From contig JAKJHU010000151.1 in NCBI GenBank assembly GCA_022316685.1, positions 248,001-312,000 of the forward strand: a DNA stretch of 64,000 bases, in the 5' to 3' direction. Below are positions 55,789 through 64,000 of the stretch, piece by piece; position 1 is the first letter of the stretch; the number at the start of each line of letters is the position of its first letter. The DNA is from Progne subis subis. Its lineage: Eukaryota > Chordata > Aves > Passeriformes > Hirundinidae. The position numbers and the translations under genes are program-made. The notes under the pieces are model-generated. The model was not told the DNA's origin. It saw nothing but the letters and a program-made list of their open reading frames with translations, and made no database searches.

Positions 55789-57324
55789 GGAATTGTAATG
55801 GTTTCACATTCACTAAATTTTGGTCTTGGTACTTACTCTTTTTCTGAGAGAGAGACTGGGAGAAAAACAAAGCAGGCTCAACCTTAAAATTAACAAATAG
55901 TTTATTAACATACACTAAAAGAATAGAAAAAAAGAAAGTTGGCAGAAAACCTAAAATGGAATGAAACTTTAAAAACACTTTTCCCTCCCATTACAAACTG
56001 TTTACTTTCTTACAAAACAACACAGAGAGACAAAACTTGTAATTTTCAGTCAGTTTCACTATCTGATAATAGTCTTTCATCATTTCATTAGGGGAAAAGT
56101 ATCCTTTTGAGTCATGGATCCCACTGACAACTTAGAACAGTTCTCTTGTGGGTTTTAAACTGTCACAAAAACAACTGCCTGGAGAAACCTGCCTTTGTGA
56201 CCCTCCCAGGAGCAGTTTCCCAAGCTCCCTATGGGTCATGGGTCTTAGACTTTTGCATACTGGGGTGTCACTTTTTAAAGATGAATAACTCCAAAGCAAA
56301 GGATTCTTCACCTCAAGGTACAGAGATATCTTCTCACTTCTTCACTGGGGCAGAGAGCTTCTCATCTTTATCTCTGTTCAAGCATCTGATAGGATATTAC
56401 TTAGTTCATCACAAACACCTTTGCTTAAATCTACACACAAATTAAAATAATCATCTCCCCAAATGCATATCTTTCCTATGATTTAAAGGAATGATCTAAA
56501 TATAGAGTTCATTTCCATGGCTCGAGTAAGAATAGAACAACCAGTTCTTCAACCCTCTGTCCCAACAGTCTTTTCACTCTTGCTTTACTGACTTCATGCT
56601 GTTCTTTATGTTCACTCTGTCCTTTCTTACTCTTTCAGAGAAGGGCCAAGCTCTGGAAGCTTCATGTTGCTAAGAAAGAGTTAAATCTGCTCAGAGTTTT
56701 TGTCTCTCTCTCTCTCTGTAGCTCCTGGTGTTAGATGTTCAAGGCCGCGCTGGTGAGGGAGGAAGAACTCACAGAAACGTCAGAGACTGGAGCACTCAGG
56801 CAGTCCGGAATCACAAAAAAACCCCAGGTATGATCATAAATGCCTTCTCAGCCCACCCCTCGGTGTAAATTGGGGTGGCCTCGGCCCAAATGGTGCCCAT
56901 AGCTCTTATCAGGGCCCAGCAGAGATCTCTCCCTGCTCCAGAGAAGTCTGAACAAAGTAGCTGTTGCAAATGAGCAACCTCTCCTTCCCCCCTTCACCCG
57001 AGAGCCGATGGAATCCGGCCGGGCCTCAGGCCAGCTCCCATCCCACAAAAGGGGGGAGCAGCAGGCCCAGCTCCATGTTACCTGTCTCTCTCTGCCAAAG
57101 GAAGAAGAAAAAGGACCCACCTACAGGAAATTCATGGGGTTTTATATGGTACTTCCCAAAGGTGCAGCCAACAATTTCAGTGGTCAGAATAGATGTCAAT
57201 ATTCCAACTAACTCTCTGATAGGTCTCTGTCTCTTCTAAAGCAATTCCCAGGTCCTGACCTGGAGAATTATTTTACATTTTTCTATAACTAAAAAACCAA
57301 ACTGTACTAACCCATGACAGGAAT
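55789..57324 (-). mobile_element. Intact 1,526-bp LTR-like element with 5-bp target-site duplication
   Basis: GGAAT occurs at 55789-55793 and at 57320-57324. The 1,526 bp between them (55794-57319) start TGTCATGG and end CCATTACA on the minus strand, so TG...CA termini are kept. AATAAA lies 107 bp before the 3' end (complement of 55901-55906), and a TATAAAA-like box (complement of about 57140-57146) lies 173-180 bp from the 5' end. It differs in composition from its surroundings. The box-to-signal distance of about 1.2 kb is long for a simple LTR, so it could be a long solo LTR or a short non-autonomous LTR retrotransposon. No retroviral protein was recognised in any frame. Confidence 0.88.
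56701..56719. repeat. (TC)n run inside the LTR-like element
   Basis: A short CT dinucleotide run in the interior of the large element. Confidence 0.9.
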
Positions 57325-58126
57325 GATCGAAGCAGGAATGGGGTGGGAGCAGAATTAATTAGTGGTGGGGTGGTGCTGTGAATCTGTCCCTGTTTGGTGA
57401 AGGATTTTCAAAGAGGGCAAATGAGAGGGGGAAAAAAATCCTGCAAAGTGTTTGCTCTGGTGACATCAGATCCCTGTGGAAGGGATAAGCTGTGTTTGGC
57501 ACCAGCTGCAATTCCAGGAACTCACCTCCTTCCTAAAAATCCACTTTTCTTCTTCCCCTGACATCAGCACCAGTTTCCCCTCAGCCTCCAATCCCTTTTT
57601 CCTTCCCTTTCCCTTTCTTCCCAAACTGATCCTGTGCACTGCCAGGCAGGAAAATGCAATGCTCTGCATTGTGAAGAAGCCTTGAACTGTTTTTTTCTAA
57701 GGATAAGACAGCGAGAGAGGAACTCCTGACTGAGATTTGCCTGGAAAAAAACCCAATTTATCTGACAGGAAGTTGGGAAGAGGAAACGGTGCTTGTAGAG
57801 ATGTTGGAATGAAGAAGAGCAGTGGGAAGCTCCGGGAGAAATGAGTAATTCTGTTTTCAGACACAGGGAAGGTAATGGATGGCAGAAACCAGACAGAGGA
57901 ATATTTCCTTCTCCAGTGGTTGCAGTCCAGGCTCTGCTGTCTGGGAAGGAGCAGGTCTGTTCTGGAACCAGGGATTGGTTAGGATTCAAAGGCAGGGATT
58001 GAAGCTGTCAAGGAAACCTGGGAAGCTGCCTCTCGTGTTCCTGTGTTGTTGGATTGTGGAAAACTCATGGTTGCCTAATGTTCACCCAAACCTTTGCAAA
58101 CTTCCCTGATGTTCTTGTTACTCCAT
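57325..58126. other. Unique non-coding DNA
   Basis: No gene or repeat recognised. Confidence 0.4.
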
Positions 58127-58560
58127 ACAGAATCCTGGAGTGGAAGGGACCTTAAGGATCATCTTGTTCCACCACCTGCAGGGACACCCCTCATTACCCC
58201 AGGTTGCTCCAAGCCCCATCCAACCTGGCCTTGGACACTTCCAGGGATCCAGGGGAAACCGCAGCTTCTCCAGGAGACCTGGGCCAGAGACTCACCACCC
58301 TCCTAGAGAAGAATTCCTTCCCAATATCCCATCTATCTCTGCCCTCTGGCAGTGGGAAGACATCCCCCGTTGTCCTGTCCCTCCGTGCCTTGTCCAAATC
58401 CCTCTCCAGCTCTCCTGGAGCCCTTTCAAGCACTGGAAGGGCTCTGAGGTCTCCCTGGAGCCTCACCTTCTCCAGGCTGGACATTCCCAGCTCTCCCAGT
58501 CCAATCTCCATAGGAGAGATGCTCCAGCCCTGGGATCAAATTCCTCTGGAATTGCTCCAA
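58127..58560 (-). mobile_element. CR1 LINE, 5'-truncated
   Basis: Reversed CR1 about 430 bp long: 'acagaatcctggagtggaag', 'aggttgctccaagccccatc', 'gaattccttcccaatatccc', 'ccctctccagctctcctgga' and 'ggctggacattcccagctct'. The 'ctggagcctcaccttctcc' block is intact. Confidence 0.95.
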
Positions 58561-60677
58561 CAGGAACATCTGTACCTGCCTCAGGTTCCTTCTGCTGTTC
58601 CATGAGAAGCAAAGGAAAAGTCCAGACAATGCCTGCTTGGAGAGGACGGACAATGACAATATTTCTAGGATGTCACAATTTAAAGTGAAGTTTCTAAAGG
58701 AGGGAAGAAAAGTGGGAAGGGCTCAAAAGACAAATAATTCCTGATGAAAATGTTGATCAGTAGAAATTTCTACTGCTCTTCAGCCACAACCATGACCATT
58801 TGAGCCCAGAATTTTGGAGAAAATTTTCCCCTGGAAAACAGGGATCAACTGAAATGTCAGCAGCCATGTAGTTCTCCAGGGATTTAGCTCAAAGTTAATC
58901 CTGTGCAACTTCGAAAGGCTCCCAATTCTCTTGCCCAGCACGGCGGGTATTTAACATCATGGCCTCACGGAAAATCCTGGAGCAGTTCCTGAGATGGGAT
59001 TGCATTCCCTTGCCAGGTAGCCTGACTTGTCCATTTGCTGTGTGAATGGGGAGGTGAGTCTGGGTATTTCTGTCCCAAAACCCAGGAATTCTTCTCCTGG
59101 CTGAGCTCCTGACCTTGAATGTCTCCAGGGACGAGGCATCGTCCATCCTTCGATCCCTCATTTTACAGGCTCTTGTAAAAGGAATTTACAACCGAAATTT
59201 ACAACCGAGGTTCCCAGTGCTTGTGGCCCTGCAGGAGAGGAATGTGAAGCATCCTCTGGGACAGAACTGGGGACCATGGACGTTTTCCCATGGGATGCCA
59301 AGGGGAAGACAGTTTATCCACATAGTCCTGACGTTCTGGTGGGGAATTGTCCCATCCTGGCTTAGGTAGGGATCTGGGATTTCCCACCCTGCCAGACCCT
59401 GAGGGCTGGGATTTCATTCCTCACCATCATCACTGGAAGGGAAGCAGGGCATTTCCCAGCACCAGGAATAGCAGCCCTTCCTTATCCTCCAGGGATTCCA
59501 TGCCCAGTATGGAATGAGCTGATGGAAACCCAAAGCCTCCATCGAGATGGGTGAGCAGCTGTCTGGAAATGCAAATTTTTTTTGGAAATTCCAGCCCTCA
59601 CCACAAGCTGGAAGGAGAAGAAAACCAACCTGGAGCTACCAGAGACCCAGCTGAGGACCTCGGTGAAGGTCTGCGCCTCTGAGCCCCTCCTTTTCCCTGG
59701 ATTCACCCCAACCACAAACACCTTTGCTGTCCCCCTCTGGAATCAAAGATCCTCAGCAGCTGAGTCCATGAGTGATGGGAGAGCAGCAGCCTGGCTGTCC
59801 TGAGCCTCCCATCCCTGCCCGTAAATCAGGGAAGAGGGGCGGATAAATCAATCCCAGAAATCGACAGGCTGGCCCTGGAATGTATTGTTGGTTTATCAGT
59901 CGATAGCTATTGACCGGGATCATGCTCCCAGGGCGATAATCCTGCCCTCAGGAGGGAGCCCACCACCCCACGGAAATGTTGGCTGTGGAAGCTCTCAGCA
60001 GACTGAGAGGAAATTTGGGAAGAGAGGCTGGAAAAAGAGGTACAACGGGGAGAAGATCAAGCGCCTGGAAAGGATCTATGGAATGTTATGGAGAAGGAAT
60101 GATGGTGGAAGGGGAGGAGAGGAGACAAGGGCGTGTCAGTTTGTACTTGTGACATAAAGACAGGGAGAAGAGACCACACGAGCTCCACACACCCTTCCCC
60201 AAAGCCAGTGAGGAATCCAGGAGCCCCAGTTCTCCCAGTCCCCTGCAGACAGATCGGAAGGACAGGCCTCAAAAGCTGGGATTTAAGCGTTGGCATCCCT
60301 GCAGAAGGGTCCACACTAGAACTGGTCCCATGCCCTTAAATCTACCGTGGCAAACTGCCCAATCCCTGCCAAAATTCCCAAAAAAGGCCAGGTTAGCACA
60401 AACTGGTGGAAATCTTGCTGGAGAAGGAGCTCTCAGGCCTAAATCTCTTCTCATTGTCCGAGGTTTTGAAAGTCCTCTTGACAGGCAAGAGTGGACACCT
60501 CTTTCCAAGAGGAAACGTTCTCTGGGACTGGTGGCATTTCCAGGGCTGACAGGGTCATTGTAATCCCGAAAAATTTGGTGGGATTGTCAGGGCAGAAGTC
60601 ACTATCCAGTCCTAGTTCCAGCCTGGCTGGGAATGAGAGGGAATCCAGTTTTAAATACACTTCTGGCTCTGACATCC
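58561..60677. other. Unique non-coding DNA
   Basis: About 2.1 kb with no recognised repeat or exon. 59830-59950 carries AT words and CpGs (GGATAAATCAATCCC, GGTTTATCAGTCGATAGC), which is enhancer-like but weak. Confidence 0.45.
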
Positions 60678-61001
60678 AGAGAATCCCAAAATCATTATGG
60701 TTAGAAAGGACCTCCGAGATTATCGAGTCCAACCTTTGACTCATCACCCAGCCCAGAGCACTGAGTCCGATCTTTTCTTGGATACCTCCATGGATGGGGA
60801 CTCCAACACATCCCTGGGCAGCTTCTTCCAATGCCTGACCACATTTTCCATGAAAAAAAATTCTTCCTGGTCTCCAGCCTAAACCTCTCCTGGCACAGCT
60901 TGAGGCTATGTCCTCTTGTTGGCCCCCACCTGGCTCTACCCTCCTGTCACAGAGTTGTGGAGAGCAATAAGGTCCCCCCTGAACTTCCTTTCCTCCAGAA
61001 A
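60678..61001 (-). mobile_element. CR1 LINE, 5'-truncated
   Basis: Reversed CR1: 'gagaatcccaaaatcattat', 'atcgagtccaacctttgac', 'cagcttgaggctatgtcctc', 'gttgtggagagcaataagg' and 'tgaacttcctttcctccag'. A diverged class member with 'cgagtccaac' and 'ctcatcacccagcc' variants. Confidence 0.9.
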
Positions 61002-61129
61002 AAGAGCAGCAGCGATGGATGAAGCCTCTGAACTGATGCAGAATCATTTCCTCTCTCCCTTCGTTCTCTTCGAAAGGAAAAAAAAGCAAAAAAAATCAGA
61101 AAAAAAAGAAGAGAAAAATAAAAGGGAGG
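61002..61129. repeat. A-rich low-complexity stretch
   Basis: 61075-61125 is dominated by A with G (GGAAAAAAAAGC and similar units) between the CR1 and the CpG-rich stretch. Confidence 0.75.
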
Positions 61130-61560
61130 GGGATGAGAGCCTGTCGAGTTGTCGCGTGTGACACCCCCAGCCCATGTTCACCTTGGCAGATGGCGGGAGA
61201 TCATGGCTTAGCGCTGCATGTTTGGCATCCCACGGGAACAGCGGGGATGAGGTGGTGGATCAGGAGCTGTCGGCAGCTGCTCCGTTACCTGCGCCGGGAG
61301 AGGGAGGTGCGGATTCCTTTTGCGCCTCCTCACGCACAAACAGGTTTTAGGGAATGCAATTCGTGGCGCATCTGTTTGTCTTCACCGCCTCCTCTTTTCT
61401 CTCCCCCGGTGACTCGCGGTGCTGGCTGGCAGGTTGGAGGGTGTTGCTCGTCTTGTCACCAGCTCGTGTGACAGGTGAGGAAACGCGGAGCCGCGGAGGT
61501 GCCAAGGACGTGCTCCGGGGCTTTCCCGCTTCAGCGAGGGGGGATTGGGGGAGGCGAGTG
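61130..61560. promoter_or_regulatory. CpG-rich non-coding stretch
   Basis: CpGs are clustered (GTCGAGTTGTCGCGTG, GCGCCGGG, GGAACAGCGG, CGCGGAGCCGCGG), with GCAATTCGTGGCGC and G-rich segments. No repeat, exon or splice pattern recognised. A weak promoter- or enhancer-like candidate. Confidence 0.32.
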
Positions 61561-62481
61561 GGAAAACAGAGCAACATCTGTTCCCGTCTCCAGTTTGCAA
61601 AGAACGGGAAGATGAACAGGGAGGAGAGAGCGGGAGATGGGAGCTTTTCTGCCAAGCAAACCGGGAAAGTTTCCCCTATCCATGTTTCCAAGGGTTAAGG
61701 TTCACCCGAGCCTAAAGTGACCTCTCCATGTCCTCTAAATACCTGGAGTGAGGAATGACCCAAGGACTTCTTTGCTCAGGGAGTTTGGGCATTCAAGTGC
61801 TGCGATTGGATGTGCAGGAGTTGAGATTCCAGTGGCCCCTCTGGATATGTGTCCTGTCCTTCCTCAGAGCTGGGATTCTGTGGGCAGAGTCTCCTGCCGG
61901 GCATTCTGGTGGTGAGGCTCCTGCTGATTCCTTGTTTAATTCGGTGTTGTGAAGGGTGGGTTGCTGGGAATGCTGGAAAACACACGTGCGAGGAAGCCAG
62001 AAAATCCGTGAGGAAAACGACAAAATCTGGAGTCCATGGGCAGCTCTCTCCACCACACAAAACTGGAAGGAGTTTCCTCACGTCACCTGTTGCTGGAAGA
62101 AAACATCAGGGATAAATCCTGCTGGTGGATTACAGGGAACATAACTGACCTGTTCTCTCCTGATCGCATCATCCATGAAGTTTCCAACTTCTTTAGGGAC
62201 ACAGTAGTCCTGAAACATTAACTGTCTCGGATCAAGGATTATGGAAAAAGCTAGAATCCAGGACCTCCAATGAGAATTCCCTGTCTCCAAACCACTTTAG
62301 TCCCAAGCTGGAGACCTTTAACTTTGTTCCTCACCTGGAAATAAGTACACAGGGATCTAGAGATTGCTCCTCCAACTCGTTGTTCAACTTTACATTTTTG
62401 TGGGTTAAAATAATGCCTGGAAGTGAATCAAGGAGTGATTGGAAACTTGCAGGGTGGAGAGAAGGAAAAGGAAGCAAGAAA
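61561..62481. other. Unique non-coding DNA
   Basis: No repeat family or exon recognised. Confidence 0.4.
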
Positions 62482-62622
62482 TGATCCTGGAAGTGTTCAA
62501 GGCAACATGGCAAGGGATTTGGAACAACCTGGTCTAGTGGAAGATTCCCTGCCCATGGTAGGGGGTTGGAGCGGGATGATCTTTAATTTCCCTTCCCACC
62601 CAAATTATTCCATGATTCCATG
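62482..62622 (+). mobile_element. CR1 3'-end fragment
   Basis: 'tgatcctggaagtgttcaag', 'aacaacctggtctagtgga', 'gggggttggagcgggatgat' and 'attattccatgattccatgg'. About 140 bp of the 3' end. Confidence 0.92.
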
Positions 62623-63761
62623 GAACAGCCCTGAAACATTGGTGGTCATGGTCTTCAAACACCTGGAAAATCAAAGTGGATCTTCAAATGTCAATTTTTC
62701 CTCTGGAATTATCCAGTTTAGGGCCTGGATCTGGCTGGTTAAGGATGATTCCTTGTCCTGGTTTAGGGCAGATTTGGGAGGAAATCTCCAAAGGGGTCCC
62801 TCTAGAAAGCAGACCCTCTCTCTACTGGTTCAGGAAAATATTTCCTTTTCCTGAAAGGAAAGAAAGAGAAAAGTGGAAAAACCTGTTTATTAAAAAAACA
62901 AAAACAACCTGACATCTGAGATATCCAACATCATTCAAGTCATCAGGAGATTTTCCCAGGGATCCACTGAAGACCTGAATCTTTTGGGATTAACAAGTCA
63001 ACAAGGATAACTTGAAATATCTCCAAAAACACCTGTCCAGACATCTGGGTTGAGTTGCTGGAAATAAAAGGGAAGAAACCCCAGCTGATCTGATGGGAAC
63101 CATGGGAATATCTTCTCTTGTCGCTCCGGGCTAGGATCAGAACAGCACCAGAGCTTTCGCAGATCTGAACAAATCCACTGTGGTCAAAACTGTTCCCAGT
63201 CCAGGATGACAGGGTGGAAACTGGTCCCCTAGGATGGCACTCCTTAAATGTCCCTACCTCTGTGCCAAGAGTCCCTCCTGGCTCATTTTGGGATGGGAAA
63301 AAGGCACAGGACAGGACTTCATGGCTGATATTCCAGCCCCTCTCAGCAGCCCAGCAGGTGAGGCAGAGCACAAGAGAGGGATTTGAAAAGTGCATTGAGT
63401 TTCTTCTGTTTCTGGTGCGGCATGAGGAAAATTCCCTTTTGACATAATGAAAATTCCCTTTTAGGCTCATGATCCCAGTATTTCAGAGCCCTTTGCTGCA
63501 TCCTGCCTTCGAACAGCAGGCAATTACGAGAGCCTTTGGTTTAGCAGAAATCCCTGGGACATTTTTGGCTTCCTGAAGCAACCCTGAAGTGCTGCTTCCT
63601 GGGAGAACATCGCAGAGAGGGCAGAAGGATTCAGATCACGTTGGAAGAGGGAATGTGTTTCACAGCTGATGGGCTGCACGTTCCGCCTCTGCAACTGTGG
63701 CTCTGGCTGCCACCAGTGGTTGTCCTGGTGCTCGGTGGCACCGCTGGCCAGGATCTGCTGG
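62623..63761. other. Unique non-coding DNA
   Basis: No repeat family or exon recognised. Confidence 0.4.
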
Positions 63762-63813
63762 GAGGTCACCGTGAGAAGGGGCTGAGGTCACTGTGAGAAG
63801 GGGCTGAGGTCAC
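63762..63813. repeat. 22-bp tandem repeat, about 2.4 copies
   Basis: GAGGTCACCGTGAGAAGGGGCT recurs at 63784 with C changed to T, and begins again at 63806. The spacing is exactly 22 bp. Confidence 0.92.
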
Positions 63814-64000
63814 GGAGCCGTGCTCAGCTCCTGGAGCAGCTGTCGGTGTTATTTGGTTTGGCAGCTTCCTCTTCTCCCAGCCGGAAAAACTGAAACCTAA
63901 CCCCACAATGCAGGCTTTGTTTTGGAATTAGCTGCTGGAAGTGGTGGTCGCTGGGGCTGGTGTGGGATATAAGCTGCTGTCCGTCAGGATGATGGGGCTG
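63814..64000. other. Unique sequence to the end of the window
   Basis: Nothing recognised. It runs off the window edge. Confidence 0.3.

Overview
This is vertebrate genomic DNA, most likely from a bird and probably a passerine. About three dozen fragments match CR1 LINEs. They are mostly 5'-truncated and share the CR1 3' end: the 'ggatgatctttaaggtccctt' type of tail followed by copies of 'attccatgattcc'. There are also LTR insertions of avian endogenous-retrovirus type, long homopolymer tracts and short GC-rich islands. No bacterial or phage gene organisation is present. The order-level guess is inference from the CR1 and LTR mix. The chromosome and the neighbouring gene cannot be identified from the sequence.

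I found no protein-coding gene or exon that I can defend. The longest open frames (up to 290 codons) lie on or antisense to CR1 copies, microsatellites or GC-rich unique DNA. They show no recognisable domain and no credible splice structure. The window reads as intergenic or deep intronic DNA.

Layout. 1-9.1 kb is mostly unique DNA with two CR1 pieces, a 200-bp purine tract (3.1-3.3 kb) and a CpG-rich island (7.4-8.0 kb) containing a perfect 16-bp palindrome. 9.1-14.3 kb is a dense CR1 cluster on both strands next to an (ATCC)n microsatellite. 14.9-34 kb alternates unique DNA, CR1 pieces and two diverged LTRs of one family (16.7 and 29.2 kb). The second LTR splits a CR1. A 104-bp tandem duplication lies at 25.7 kb and several AT/TAAT-rich enhancer-like stretches lie at 30-34 kb. 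34-44 kb has a 49-bp minisatellite, a CR1 inverted repeat, a 45-base T tract and another enhancer-like stretch (42.1-42.4 kb). 44-53 kb is largely unique, with a three-copy AT-rich local repeat. 53.5-57.3 kb is the most informative block. It holds the longest CR1 (with reverse-transcriptase remnants), which has an internal tandem duplication and is interrupted by a 386-bp LTR with a perfect 6-bp target-site duplication. It is followed by a separate, apparently intact 1,526-bp LTR-like element with a perfect 5-bp target-site duplication. 58-64 kb has three more CR1 pieces and a second CpG-rich stretch.

Functionally there is no operon or pathway here. The readable content is a layered record of retrotransposition plus candidate regulatory islands, which are low confidence because no cross-species alignment was possible. 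No convincing new biological system was found.
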